A DNA stretch of 64,000 bases from Azospirillum brasilense (GCF_003349955.1 NZ_QLKQ01000006.1:62001-126000); one strand, 5' to 3'; counted from the stretch's first letter, positions 51,511 to 61,942 are shown. Notes: a model not told the origin generated them from the sequence alone. Program-made: numbers and translations.

Positions 51511-54500
51511 ATGTCCAAACGTCTCCGCTACCGCCTCTCCCTGGATCTCGGCACCAACAGCATCGGCTTCTGCCTGCTCGATCTGGACGGCGATGGGCGG
51601 CCTTGCGCGGTGCGGCGGATGGGCGTGCGGATCTTCCCCGACGGTCGCGATCCCAAATCCCAGGAGTCGCTGGCCGCCGACCGCCGGCTGGCGCGTTCGA
51701 TGCGGCGGCGGCGCGACCGCTATCTGCGGCGGCGCTCGGTCCTGATGACCGCGCTGGTCGCCGGCGGCCTGATGCCGGCGGACGAGGATGCCCGCAAGGC
51801 CCTGGAACACACCGATCCCTACACGCTGCGGGCGCGCGCCGTGGCGGAGCCTCTGCCGGCGCCGGAACTCGGCCGCGCCCTGTTCCACCTGAACCAGCGA
51901 CGCGGCTTCAAGAGCAACCGCAAGGCCGCCGGCGACGAATCGGAGGCCGGCAAGGTCAAGACCGGCGTCTCCGCCCTGAAGGCCCAGCTTCAGGAGAGCG
52001 GAGCGGAAACCTTGGGGGCGTGGCTCGCGGCGCGGCACGCGAAACGCCAGCCGGTGCGGGCGCGGCTGACCGGCAGCGGCGCCAAGGCCTTCTACGGCTT
52101 CTATCCCGACCGCGCCCTGGTCCATGAGGAGTTCCAGGCGATCCGCGCCGCGCAGGCTCCGCACCATCCGGATCTGTCGCCGGCGCAGTGGGACCGGATC
52201 GAGGCGATCATCTTCCACCAGCGCCCCCTGCGCCCGGTTCGGCCCGGCAAATGCACCCTCTTCCCGGCGGAGGAGCGAGCACCCTGGGCGCTGCCCATCG
52301 CCCAGCAATTCCGCATTCTGACGGAACTCGCCAACCTGCGCTTCAACCGGCCGGGCGACATCCCCTGGGGCCTGACGCCCGACCAGACCACCCGCCTGTT
52401 CGAACGGCTGTGCCGCAAGGGCGACCTCACTTTCAAGGCGCTGGCCAAGGACCTGAAGCTGCCGCCCGGCGTGGCGATCAACCTGGAGGACGGCAAGCGC
52501 GACCGCCTGAAGGGCGACGCCGTCGCCGATGCGCTGTCGGCTGAGAAGGGCAAGAGGCGGCGCATCGGCGCGGCGTGGCACGATCTGCCGCCGGACCGCC
52601 AGCGCGCCATCGTCGGCCGCCTGCTCGACAGCGAGGACGAGGGGGAACTGGCCGCCTGGCTGGTGTCCGAACTCGGCCTGAGCTGGGAGGTCGCCACGCT
52701 CACGGCGGAACGGCCGGGCCTGCCCGAGGGCTATTGCCGCCTCAGCGAGAAGGCGCTTGAGGAGGTCGTCCCGCTGATGCGCGACCGCCATCTGAATTAC
52801 AGCGAGGCCGTCGAGGCGCTGGGCCTCCACCATTCCGACTTCCGGCCGGAAAGGCTGCTCGACGCCTTGCCCTATTACGGCGAGCCGCTGGAGCGCTTCA
52901 TCGCCTTCGGCACCGGCGAGCCGGGCGATCCGCCGGAACTGCGGCTGGGGCGCTTCCCCAACCCGACCGTCCACATCGGCCTGAACGAGCTGCGCAAACT
53001 GGTCAACAAGATCATCGAGCGTTGGGGCAAGCCCGAGGAGATCGTCGTCGAACTGGCCCGCGATCTGAAGCAGAGCCGCGACGAGCGCGACCGGACCCAG
53101 CGGGAGCAGGCGCAGAACCAACGCAAGAACGAGGAGCGGGCGGAAAAGATCCGGGAACTCGGCGTCGAGGTGAAGGCCGAGTCGCTCCTGCGCATGCGGC
53201 TGTGGGAGGAGTTGCCGAAGCATGGCATCGCCAACGTCTGCGTCTATACGGGCCAACCGATCAGCATGAAGCAGTTGTTCAGCGCTGACGTGGACATCGA
53301 CCACATTCTTCCCTTCAGCAAGACGCTGAGCGACGGCGCCGACAACAAGATCGTCTGCCTGCGCGCCGCCAACCGGTTCAAACGCAACCGCTCGCCCTGG
53401 GAGGCGTTCGGCGCCGTTCCGGTGGACGGCTACGACTGGGAGGCCATCGCGGAGCGGGCGGCGCTGCTGCCCCGGAACAAGCGCTGGCGCTTCCTGCCCG
53501 ACGCAATGGAGCGCTTCGACGGCGAGAGGGGCTTCCTGGCCCGCCAGCTTGTCGAAACCCGGCATTTGTCGCGCATCGCCCGGCAGTATCTCGGCAGCAT
53601 CCTGCCGCTGGAAAAGGTCCGGGTGGCGCCCGGCCGGCTGACGGCCATGCTGCGGGCGCGCTGGGGGCTGAACAAGATCCTGTCGGACTCGAACCTCAAG
53701 AACCGGGGCGACCATCGCCATCACGCCATCGACGCCGCGGTGCTGGGCGTCATCGACCAACGGCTCGTCCAATTGGTGGCCAAGGCGGCGGAGCGGGCGG
53801 AGGTCAACGAGCTGGAGCGCCTGTTCGACGGCCTCCCCGATCCGTTCGACGGGCTGGGCGGCGCGTCCTTCGGCGATCAGGTGCGCGACAAGGTGCGCGG
53901 CATCATCGTCTCGCACAAGGCGGAGCATGGCTGGCAGGCCCGGATGCACAACGACACCGCCTATGGCCCGGTCGGCGTCCAGCCGGACGGCACCCATCTG
54001 GTGGTGACGCGCAAGCCGCTGGCCGGCCTGACCGCCAAGGACCTGCCGAACATCCGCGACCGCAAGCTGGCGGCGGCGCTGGAAGCCCACGCCGCGGAAC
54101 AGGCGGCGCAGGGCCGCAGCTTCGCCGAGGCGATGAGCCGGTTCGAATGGACCAACGGGACGGTGCGCCGCGTGCGGATGCTCGACAAGCTGGGCAGTCC
54201 CGTCCCGGTCCGCGATCCCGCCGGAACGGTGTTCAAGCTCTACAAGGGCGACAGCAACGCCTGGTACGAGATCCTGCGCGACGGGCGCGGGCGCTGGACC
54301 GGCCGGATCGTCAGCACCCACGAGGCCTACCAGCTTCACCGGGCGTGGGTGGCGGAAACCGGTGCGGCGCGGGCCGAGGATGGCCGCCCCTTCCTGGACT
54401 GGGCGGCCCGGCGGGTGGCGGGCGACGCGGGCACGCCGCTGTTCCGGCTGTTCAAGGGCGACCTGCTGGCGCTGGGCGTTGCCCCCGATCGCCAGATCAT

Positions 54501-54699
54501 GCGGGTGGTCAAGTTCTCGGAAGGGCGGATCGTGCTGGCGCCCCATCACGAAGCCGGAAACCTGAAGGAGCGCGACGCCGATCCGGGCGATCCCTTCAAG
54601 TACCGGACCTTCTCCCCGGATGCGCTGCGCAAGGGACAGGCACGCCCGGCCGGTGTCGATCTGCTCGGCTACGTCCACGACAAGGGCCCGATGGAGTGA
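51511..54699 (+). CDS. cas9: CRISPR-associated endonuclease Cas9, type II-C
   Basis: A 1062-residue Cas9 of the compact II-C type. RuvC-I is SLDLGTNSIGF with Asp12; the arginine-rich bridge helix follows (RRLARSMRRRRDRYLRRR); RuvC-II is IVVELARDLKQ with Glu514; the HNH domain is DIDHILPFSKTLSDGADNK with His598 and Asn621 (CLRAANRFKRNR); RuvC-III is RGDHRHHAIDAAVLG with His738 and Asp741. All catalytic residues are present, so it should be an active nuclease. It cuts DNA guided by crRNA and tracrRNA. The ATG at 51511 follows GGGGAAG. cas1 begins 3 nt after the stop. Confidence 0.98.
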   Translation: MSKRLRYRLSLDLGTNSIGFCLLDLDGDGRPCAVRRMGVRIFPDGRDPKSQESLAADRRLARSMRRRRDRYLRRRSVLMTALVAGGLMPADEDARKALEHTDPYTLRARAVAEPLPAPELGRALFHLNQRRGFKSNRKAAGDESEAGKVKTGVSALKAQLQESGAETLGAWLAARHAKRQPVRARLTGSGAKAFYGFYPDRALVHEEFQAIRAAQAPHHPDLSPAQWDRIEAIIFHQRPLRPVRPGKCTLFPAEERAPWALPIAQQFRILTELANLRFNRPGDIPWGLTPDQTTRLFERLCRKGDLTFKALAKDLKLPPGVAINLEDGKRDRLKGDAVADALSAEKGKRRRIGAAWHDLPPDRQRAIVGRLLDSEDEGELAAWLVSELGLSWEVATLTAERPGLPEGYCRLSEKALEEVVPLMRDRHLNYSEAVEALGLHHSDFRPERLLDALPYYGEPLERFIAFGTGEPGDPPELRLGRFPNPTVHIGLNELRKLVNKIIERWGKPEEIVVELARDLKQSRDERDRTQREQAQNQRKNEERAEKIRELGVEVKAESLLRMRLWEELPKHGIANVCVYTGQPISMKQLFSADVDIDHILPFSKTLSDGADNKIVCLRAANRFKRNRSPWEAFGAVPVDGYDWEAIAERAALLPRNKRWRFLPDAMERFDGERGFLARQLVETRHLSRIARQYLGSILPLEKVRVAPGRLTAMLRARWGLNKILSDSNLKNRGDHRHHAIDAAVLGVIDQRLVQLVAKAAERAEVNELERLFDGLPDPFDGLGGASFGDQVRDKVRGIIVSHKAEHGWQARMHNDTAYGPVGVQPDGTHLVVTRKPLAGLTAKDLPNIRDRKLAAALEAHAAEQAAQGRSFAEAMSRFEWTNGTVRRVRMLDKLGSPVPVRDPAGTVFKLYKGDSNAWYEILRDGRGRWTGRIVSTHEAYQLHRAWVAETGAARAEDGRPFLDWAARRVAGDAGTPLFRLFKGDLLALGVAPDRQIMRVVKFSEGRIVLAPHHEAGNLKERDADPGDPFKYRTFSPDALRKGQARPAGVDLLGYVHDKGPME

Positions 54700-54702
54700 A
54701 CG

Positions 54703-55686
54703 ATGGCAAGCGCGGCGGGGATCGTCATCGAAGTGGCGGAGGACGGGCGGCACCTGTCGCTCGACCGGGGATTCATGGTCGTCTCGACTCGCGGCGAAGA
54801 AATCGGCCGGGTGCCCCTGGATGACATCGCCGTTCTGATCGGCACCGCGCACGGGCTGACCTATTCCAGCAACCTGCTGCTGGCCTTGCTGGAGCGGGAC
54901 TGCGTGGTCGTCCTGTGCGGCCGCAACTTCAGCCCGGCGGCGATCCTGTGGCCGGTCGACGGGCATCATGCCCAGGCCCAGCGGATGCGGGCGCAGGCGG
55001 AAATCACCGATGCCTTGAGGAACCGGCTCTGGCAGGCCATCGCACGGGCCAAGGTGCGCAATCAGGGCGCGGTGCTGGAGGCGCTGGGTCAGCCGGCCGG
55101 AGCCTTCGTCGAGCTGGCGCGGCGAATGCGGTCGGGCGATCCCGAGAACATCGAGGCGCAGGCGGCGCGCCGCTACTGGCCGTTGCTGTTCGGCCCGGAT
55201 TTCCGGCGCGACAGCGACGAGCCGGGCATCAACGGGCTGCTGAACTACGGCTACGCCGTCCTGCGGGGCGGCACGGCGCGGGCGGTGGCGGCGGCCGGCC
55301 TCCACCCGACGCTCGGTCTGAAACATTCCAACCGCTCCAACCCCATGTGCCTTGTCGATGATCTGCTGGAGCCGTTTCGGCCGCTGGTCGACATCCTGGT
55401 CCATCGCCTCGTCGCCGAAGGGCGCCTGGAGGTGGATCGGGACACCAAGCGCGTGTTGGCCGGCATCCTGGTGCAGGATCTGCGGACGGAAGCCGGCGTC
55501 ACCCCCTTGGGGACCTGCCTGTTCCGGCTGGCGTCCTCGCTGGCGCAACTGCTGTTGGGCGAGCGGCCGGTGCTGGACCTGCCGCTGTCGCCGCTGCCGC
55601 TCGATCTTGTCTCCCCGCACACTCGCAAGGAGGGCGCGCATGGCACTCAGCGCGTATCGCCTGATGTGGATGATGGTGATGTTTGA
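54703..55686 (+). CDS. cas1: CRISPR-associated integrase Cas1
   Basis: A 327-residue type II Cas1. The N-terminal beta domain contains DRGFMVVSTRGEEIGRVPLD; the alpha domain has the metal ligands Glu near 151 (NIEAQAARRYWP), His near 208 (LGLKHSNRSNP) and Asp/Glu near 220 (LVDDLLEPFRPLVD). With Cas2 it inserts new spacers. The C-terminus overlaps cas2 by 47 nt, and the last 20 residues (SPHTRKEG and on) lie in the overlap. Confidence 0.97.
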   Translation: MASAAGIVIEVAEDGRHLSLDRGFMVVSTRGEEIGRVPLDDIAVLIGTAHGLTYSSNLLLALLERDCVVVLCGRNFSPAAILWPVDGHHAQAQRMRAQAEITDALRNRLWQAIARAKVRNQGAVLEALGQPAGAFVELARRMRSGDPENIEAQAARRYWPLLFGPDFRRDSDEPGINGLLNYGYAVLRGGTARAVAAAGLHPTLGLKHSNRSNPMCLVDDLLEPFRPLVDILVHRLVAEGRLEVDRDTKRVLAGILVQDLRTEAGVTPLGTCLFRLASSLAQLLLGERPVLDLPLSPLPLDLVSPHTRKEGAHGTQRVSPDVDDGDV

Positions 55687-55969
55687 TTTGCCCACGGTGA
55701 CGAAAGCCGACCGGAAGGCGGCAGCCAAATTTCGAAACTTTCTGCTCGATGAAGGTTTCGAGATGTCGCAGTTCAGCGTCTATCTGCGCTTTTGCGCCGG
55801 CGCCCCGCAGGTCGAGGCGCGAATCGGGCGCATCCGGACGAATGTCCCGAAAAGGGGAAAAGTGCAAATCCTGACCTTCACCGACCGGCAATATCAGACG
55901 ATGGTGTGCCTGGAAGCGCGGACAAAGCATGAACCCGCTGCGCGTTATGAGCAGTTCAAGCTGTTTTAG
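55640..55969 (+). CDS. cas2: CRISPR-associated protein Cas2
   Basis: A 109-residue Cas2 with the ferredoxin-like start RLMWMMVMFDLPTVTKADRK (Asp in the first strand) and a helix-strand continuation (FEMSQFSVYLRFCAG). It is the structural partner of Cas1 in spacer integration. The ATG at 55640 follows AAGGAGGG inside the cas1 3' end. Last cas gene; the array follows after 75 bp. Confidence 0.96.
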   Translation: MALSAYRLMWMMVMFDLPTVTKADRKAAAKFRNFLLDEGFEMSQFSVYLRFCAGAPQVEARIGRIRTNVPKRGKVQILTFTDRQYQTMVCLEARTKHEPAARYEQFKLF

Positions 55970-56002
55970 CAGAAGGATTTGCGGAGTTGAGTCCACGAAA
56001 AT

Positions 56003-56040
56003 CCCCGAATAACGCATATATTTCAATGCGTTATTCGGGG
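56003..56040. terminator. 15-bp hairpin between cas2 and the array
   Basis: CCCCGAATAACGCAT (56003-56017) pairs perfectly with 56026-56040 around an 8-nt loop. On the minus strand it is followed by ATTTTCG, so it could terminate array transcripts that run towards cas2. On the plus strand no T-run follows. Confidence 0.7.
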
Positions 56041-56044
56041 ATAT

Positions 56045-56410
56045 ATTGTAGCCGCTGGGGGATCGGGGTCCAGCCGCAACACGGCACAGGGGCATGACGA
56101 CGCCGCGGTGATTGTAGCCGCTGGGGGATCGGGGTCCAGCCGCAACGCCGCGGTGCGCTTCCTGTCTCTGGAACCTATTGTAGCCGCTGGGGGATCGGGG
56201 TCCAGCCGCAACCGTCTCCGCTCACAACCCCGTCCGTGGGACATTGTAGCCGCTGGGGGATCGGGGTCCAGCCGCAACTCGCCATCGACGGTGGTGAGCG
56301 CGAGCTTTATTGTAGCCGCTGGGGGATCGGGGTCCAGCCGCAACGTGCCGTGGGGGCGGCGGAGAGAGTCGCCAATTGTAGCCGCTGGGGATCCGGGTCA
56401 AACCCGCCCC
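56045..56410 (-). CRISPR. Type II-C CRISPR array, 6 repeats and 5 spacers
   Basis: Repeats of 36 bp begin at 56045, 56111, 56177, 56243, 56309 and 56375, separated by five 30-bp spacers. The first five are identical; the last is degenerate after the first 14 bases. Read on the minus strand the repeat starts GTTGCGGCTGGACC and ends GCGGCTACAAT, the same form as II-C repeats of Neisseria, where TACAAT serves as a promoter -10 within each repeat. The tracrRNA anti-repeat fits this orientation. The 197 bp beyond the array to 56607 hold no gene. Confidence 0.97.
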
Positions 56411-56607
56411 ACCGGATCCGGCGCCGGGCATCGGCCGGGCCACACGCTTGCGGTTGACCGTATGGCCAGGATCGCGAACGGCTTGAGCGACCCAGCCGGG
56501 GCAATTCCAACGCAGGCGTGTTGACCCATTTCAAGACCAATCGTGGGCTTTCACTGGGACGTGAAACCGGGTTAAGATGACTCCCTTAAGCATGGCGGGG
56601 AGGAGAC

Positions 56608-57636
56608 GTGGACCTTCAGGTGCACAGCGAGCGGCAGAACGACACCGGACGGTTGCGCTCGTCTGCCCCTGCGCGCCCGGTCTACGCCGCACTCGACCTT
56701 GGCACCAACAATTGCCGCCTCCTCATCGCCCGGCCAATTCCCGGTGGTTTTCGCGTCATCGATGCCTTCTCACGGATCGTCCGGCTGGGCGAAGGGCTGA
56801 CCCGCAACGATCAACTGTCCGATCTGGCGATGGAACGCACCCTCGCCGCCCTGAAAATCTGCGAGTCCAAGATCGAGCGGCGCGGGGTCACCGCCGCGCG
56901 CGCCGTGGCGACCGAGGCCTGCCGCCGCGCCCGCAATTGCAGCGAGTTCATCGACGCGGTGGAGCGGGAAACCGGCATCGCCATCGAGATCATTTCCAGC
57001 CAGGAGGAGGGGCGCCTCGCGCTTGCCGGCTGCGCGTCGCTGCTCGATCCGAACGTGCCCCATGCGGTGGTCTTCGACATCGGCGGCGGCTCGACCGAGC
57101 TGATGTGGCTGGCGGTGGAGCGGGGGCGGCCGCTGCGCATCCTCGACCAGACGTCCATCCAGTGCGGTGTCATCGGCCTGACCGAGCAGTTCGGCGGCGC
57201 CGACGCCGACCGCGCCATGTACCGCCGCATGGTGGAGGAGGTGGCGTCGGCCATCGCCTCCTTCGAGGCGCGCAACGGCATCCGCGAACGGGTGCTTGCC
57301 GGGCAGGTGCAGATGCTCGGCACCTCCGGCACGGTGACGACGCTGGCCGGGGTGCATCTCGGCCTCTGCCGCTACGACCGGCGGGCGGTGGATGGCAGCT
57401 TTCTGCGCATCGACCACGCCCGCGCGGTCATCGAACGCCTCGTCGCGCTGGACTTCGACGGGCGGGCGCGGCATCCCTGCATCGGACAGGACCGCGCGGA
57501 TCTGGTGATCGCCGGATGCGCGGTGCTGGACGCGCTGTGCGACTGTTGGCCGGTGGAGCGCCTGCGCATCGCCGATCGCGGCCTGCGCGAGGGCATCCTC
57601 GTGGAGCTGATCGGGTCGACGCGGCAAATCTATTAA
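56608..57636 (+). CDS. Exopolyphosphatase / pppGpp phosphatase family (Ppx/GppA)
   Basis: A 342-residue member of the Ppx/GppA family with the actin-like fold. Phosphate-1 motif: YAALDLGTNNCRLLIARP near residues 26-43; the catalytic Glu lies in the QEEGRLALAG segment near residue 133; phosphate-2 motif: VVFDIGGGSTELMWL near residues 153-167. It lacks the long C-terminal extension of enterobacterial Ppx, as is usual in alphaproteobacteria. It would hydrolyse polyphosphate or pppGpp. The start is GTG at 56608 after GGGGAGGAG. rlmE follows after 14 nt. Confidence 0.9.
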   Translation: MDLQVHSERQNDTGRLRSSAPARPVYAALDLGTNNCRLLIARPIPGGFRVIDAFSRIVRLGEGLTRNDQLSDLAMERTLAALKICESKIERRGVTAARAVATEACRRARNCSEFIDAVERETGIAIEIISSQEEGRLALAGCASLLDPNVPHAVVFDIGGGSTELMWLAVERGRPLRILDQTSIQCGVIGLTEQFGGADADRAMYRRMVEEVASAIASFEARNGIRERVLAGQVQMLGTSGTVTTLAGVHLGLCRYDRRAVDGSFLRIDHARAVIERLVALDFDGRARHPCIGQDRADLVIAGCAVLDALCDCWPVERLRIADRGLREGILVELIGSTRQIY

Positions 57637-57650
57637 GGAAATGTAAGACC

Positions 57651-58361
57651 ATGGTTGGAAAGCCTCCGTCCTCCTCGACGCCGGGTGGGCGCCGCGCCAC
57701 CGTCCGCGTGAAGTCCGCGGCCAAGCGCACCACCTCCTCGGCCCGCTGGCTGGAGCGGCATCTGAACGACCCCTACGTGCACGAGGCGACGAAGCGCGGC
57801 TTCCGTTCCCGCGCCGCCTTCAAGCTGCTTCAGCTCGACGAGAAGTTCCATCTGCTGGGGCCGGGCAAGCGCGTGGTCGACCTCGGCGCCGCCCCCGGCG
57901 GCTGGACCCAGGTGGCGGTGGACAAGGTGCAGACCGGGCGCGAGGGCTGGAAGGTCGTCGGGCTGGACATCCTGCCCATGGACCCGCTGCCCGGCGCCAC
58001 CACCATGCAGGCCGATTTCCTGGAGGAGGGTGCCGCCGAGCGGCTGAAGGAAGCGCTCGGCGGCCCCGCCGACGTGGTGCTCAGCGACATGGCCGCCCCG
58101 ACCATCGGGCACCAGTCCACCGACCATCTGCGCATCATGGCGCTGGCCGAGGCCGCCTACGATTTCGCGGAGGAGGTGCTGGCCCCCGGCGGGGCCTTTG
58201 TCGCCAAGCTGTTCCAGGGCGGGGCGGAGAAGTCCCTGCTGGAGCGGCTGAAGCGCGATTTCGCCACGGTGCGCCACGCCAAGCCGCCGGCCAGCCGCGC
58301 CGAATCCTCCGAAACCTATGTGGTCGCCACCGGTTTCCGTGGGGCGAACGCGAACGATTAG
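57651..58361 (+). CDS. rlmE: 23S rRNA (uridine2552-2'-O)-methyltransferase
   Basis: A 236-residue FtsJ/RrmJ enzyme. The core is clear: RSRAAFKLLQLDEKFHLL with the first catalytic Lys, VVDLGAAPGGWTQVAVDKV as the SAM motif, DVVLSDMAAPTIGHQSTDH with the catalytic Asp and GGAFVAKLFQGG with the second Lys. It methylates U2552 of 23S rRNA during late 50S assembly. The N-terminal 30 residues are basic and probably disordered. The ATG at 57651 follows AAGGAAATG. It forms a small operon with the ppx gene. Confidence 0.95.
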   Translation: MVGKPPSSSTPGGRRATVRVKSAAKRTTSSARWLERHLNDPYVHEATKRGFRSRAAFKLLQLDEKFHLLGPGKRVVDLGAAPGGWTQVAVDKVQTGREGWKVVGLDILPMDPLPGATTMQADFLEEGAAERLKEALGGPADVVLSDMAAPTIGHQSTDHLRIMALAEAAYDFAEEVLAPGGAFVAKLFQGGAEKSLLERLKRDFATVRHAKPPASRAESSETYVVATGFRGANAND

Positions 58362-58450
58362 GTCCACCTCCGGCTGCGGTCCGTTCGCGCAGGTCATGGC
58401 TGGCTTGCGCGGATGAGGCCCGGCACACGACAGTTTGTGGTTCAGGCGCC

Positions 58451-60004
<1,554 letters not shown>

Positions 60005-60031
60005 TCGGGCGCTCCTTTGGGGTAAGGGTCG

Positions 60032-60063
60032 AAAAGGCGAGGGGACGGTCCCCTCGCCTTTTT
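60032..60063 (+). terminator. Intrinsic terminator of guaB
   Basis: AAGGCGAGGGGA pairs with TCCCCTCGCCTT around a short CGG loop, followed by a T-run. It lies about 30 bp after the guaB stop and can also serve the convergent TrmH gene. Confidence 0.92.
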
Positions 60064-60089
60064 CATGTCCGGGTTTCAGCGTTTCTCCG

Positions 60090-60851
60090 TCAGCGGTTGG
60101 CGGCGAAGTGGCTGAACAGCGCCACGCTGGCCGCGACGGTGGCGTTCAGCGATTCCACGGCGCCCGTGGTCGGGATGGACAGGCGCTGGACGGGCAGGGC
60201 GGCGGGTACGCCCTGACCCTCCTCGCCCAGCACCAGACGGACGTCGCGCGGCCAACGGAAGGCCGCCATGTCGGCGCCCCCGGCGTCCAGCGCGACCAGC
60301 GGCCCGGCGGACCGGTGCACGTCCTCCCACCGGCCGCCGCGCAGCAGGGTCAGCTCGAACTGGGCGTTCGACGCGGCGCGCAGGCATTTGGGATGGTAGG
60401 GGTGGGCCGCGCCGTCGAGCAGGATCACCCGCCGGGCGCCGAAGGCGGCGGCGCTGCGCAGCAGGGCGCCGAGGTTGTTGGGATCGCCGAGCGCGCAGAT
60501 CAGCTCCAGCCCTTGCGGCGGTCGCGACAGGTCGATCGACGGCGTGTCCGGCACCGTGCCGACGAGCAGGGGAAAGCCGGTGCCGGGAGCGTCCAGCGTG
60601 CGGAACAGGGCGGGAGCCAGTTGGACGATCTCCAGCCCGGCGGGCAGGCGCCAGCCCTCGACCTGCGCCGGATCGGTGAGAAGCAGGGTGGAGAAGCGCT
60701 CCGGCCAGCGGGCCAGCGCCTCCGGCACCGTCTTCAGTCCGGCCAGCAGGAACTTGCCCTGTTTCTTCAGGCCGCGGCTCTCCAGCAGCGACTCCCACAG
60801 CTTGAACTGCGGATTCTGCGGGCTTTCGATCAGGCGCGGCGGGCGGGTCAT
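60090..60851 (-). CDS. TrmH/SpoU family RNA 2'-O-methyltransferase
   Basis: A 253-residue SPOUT methyltransferase. An N-terminal substrate-binding domain (RGLKKQGKFLLAGLKTVPEAL) precedes the trefoil-knot domain with the family motifs: ALGDPNNLGALLRSAAAFG (motif 1, Asn and Arg), LVLGEEGQGVP (motif 2) and STPTTGAVESLNATVAASV-like IPTTGAVESLNATVAASVAL (motif 3). It resembles RlmB/TsnR-type enzymes; the target nucleotide cannot be told. It converges on guaB. The ATG at 60851 is the first in frame. Confidence 0.9.
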   Translation of the reverse strand: MTRPPRLIESPQNPQFKLWESLLESRGLKKQGKFLLAGLKTVPEALARWPERFSTLLLTDPAQVEGWRLPAGLEIVQLAPALFRTLDAPGTGFPLLVGTVPDTPSIDLSRPPQGLELICALGDPNNLGALLRSAAAFGARRVILLDGAAHPYHPKCLRAASNAQFELTLLRGGRWEDVHRSAGPLVALDAGGADMAAFRWPRDVRLVLGEEGQGVPAALPVQRLSIPTTGAVESLNATVAASVALFSHFAANR

Positions 60852-60942
60852 GCGGGGCAGGCTTTCCAGGGCGGGCGGTCGTCGTGGTCGTGGACCTTAC
60901 GGCGCGGGGCGCCGCGTTGGGAAGGCCGATCCGCCTTCATAG

Positions 60943-61061
60943 CCCTCTCCCCTCTGGGGAGAGGGTGCCCGCGAAGCGGGCGGTGAGGGGGTTCCGCATA
61001 GCGGAACGTCCGGCAAAAGTGCAACCCCCTCACCCCAGCCCTCTCCCCAGAGGGGAGAGGG
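60943..61061. repeat. Palindromic REP/BIME-like intergenic element
   Basis: The outer arms are a 23-bp perfect inverted repeat (60943-60965 and 61039-61061), each arm itself hairpin-forming (CCCTCTCCCC...GGGGAGAGGG). Inside are 12-bp arms GGTGAGGGGGTT (60982-60993) with 61023-61034, and two small hairpins (CCCGCGAAGCGGG at 60968; TTCCGCATAGCGGAA at 60992). Such elements are repeated in many bacterial genomes. The whole gap 60852-61154 is otherwise gene-free. Confidence 0.88.
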
Positions 61062-61154
61062 AGCTTCAAACGCGGAAGCCCTGCGGCCACAGCCCTTTCT
61101 CCCGCCGCTACGCCGCTGCTATCATCGTGAACCCACGGAAAGGCGACGCCGATC

Positions 61155-61403
61155 ATGCTTGCGCTGCGGCCCAACTGCGAATGCTGCGACCAGGATCTGC
61201 CCCCGGACTCCCGCGATGCTTACATCTGCTCCTTCGAATGCACCTTCTGCGGCGACTGCCGGGATGGGGTGCTGAAGGGGCACTGTCCGAACTGCGGGGG
61301 CGAACTGGTGCGGCGGCCCATCCGCCCGGCTGGAAAGCTGGTCAACAACCCGGCCTCGACGCAGCGGGTGCTCAAGGCCGGCGGTTGCCCGCCCGCCTTC
61401 TGA
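61155..61403 (+). CDS. DUF1272 zinc-binding protein
   Basis: An 82-residue protein of the DUF1272 family. Its cysteines lie in CECCDQDLP, CSFECTFCGDCRDGVL and CPNCGGELVRRP, eight or more in total, so it is a zinc-ribbon-like protein. Function is unknown. The ATG at 61155 begins after GGCGACGCCGATC; a stronger ribosome site is not seen. It converges on the GNAT gene. Confidence 0.88.
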   Translation: MLALRPNCECCDQDLPPDSRDAYICSFECTFCGDCRDGVLKGHCPNCGGELVRRPIRPAGKLVNNPASTQRVLKAGGCPPAF

Positions 61404-61410
61404 ACGGCGC

Positions 61411-61929
61411 TCAATCCAGGCGCCGGCCGAGGAACAGCAGCGGTCCCCGCTGGGTCGCCGCGGTGAAGCCGGCGCGCTGGTAGAAGCTGACGTTCCGCGC
61501 GAACACCCCGGTCACCAGATGCAGGCCGGGCAGGCCATCGGCGCGGCAGTCCTCGGCGAAGCGGTCCACCAGCGCCCGTCCGATCCCATGATCGCGGAAG
61601 CCGGGCCGGACGTTGACGTGGAGATGGGCGGGAAAGGCGGCGAAGCGGTCGGCGAAGACCTCGTATTTCGGGATGATGCGGGCGAGGTCCACCGCTGCGG
61701 CGCTGTCCTTGCAGCCGGTCAGATAGCCGATGATGGCGCCGTCCTCGGCCACGGCGAACCACAGGTCGTCCGGCGCCCGCTCCACATACCAGCCCGTCCA
61801 GGTGCGGAAGAAGGCCGCGCGCTCCTCCGCCGAGGCGAAGTCCTTGCGCAGCGTGGACAGGAAGAAGATGTCCTCCAGCGCGGCGAGGGCGGCCTCCCGG
61901 TCGGGCAACTCCGGCAATCGTACCAGCAT
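61411..61929 (-). CDS. GNAT family N-acetyltransferase
   Basis: A 172-residue acetyltransferase. The acetyl-CoA binding motif A is LHVNVRPGFRDHGIGRALVD (R/Q-x-x-G-x-G/A form) near residues 103-122, and motif B is the ending SFYQRAGFTAATQRG near residues 147-161. The substrate is unknown. The start at 61929 is the first ATG. The downstream neighbour is mltA, 13 nt upstream of its start on the same strand. Confidence 0.85.
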   Translation of the reverse strand: MLVRLPELPDREAALAALEDIFFLSTLRKDFASAEERAAFFRTWTGWYVERAPDDLWFAVAEDGAIIGYLTGCKDSAAAVDLARIIPKYEVFADRFAAFPAHLHVNVRPGFRDHGIGRALVDRFAEDCRADGLPGLHLVTGVFARNVSFYQRAGFTAATQRGPLLFLGRRLD

Positions 61930-61942
61930 CGGCGGCCAGACC

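Noticed and set aside
51316-55728. An open frame of about 1470 codons on the minus strand across the whole cas operon
   Set aside because: It is the antisense of cas9 and cas1. The plus-strand proteins have all catalytic motifs, while the antisense product is low-complexity and Arg/Gln/Leu-rich without homology.
56081-56374. Spacers matching the integrated plasmid or IS elements in this window (self-targeting)
   Set aside because: No convincing match of a 30-bp spacer was seen by eye; a proper search is needed to exclude partial ones.
13436-56607. A second copy of the tRNA-Ser 3' end marking the far border of an integrated island
   Set aside because: I scanned the likely borders for the T-arm and acceptor sequence and found none; GGTTCGAACC at about 51236 is only a short chance match.
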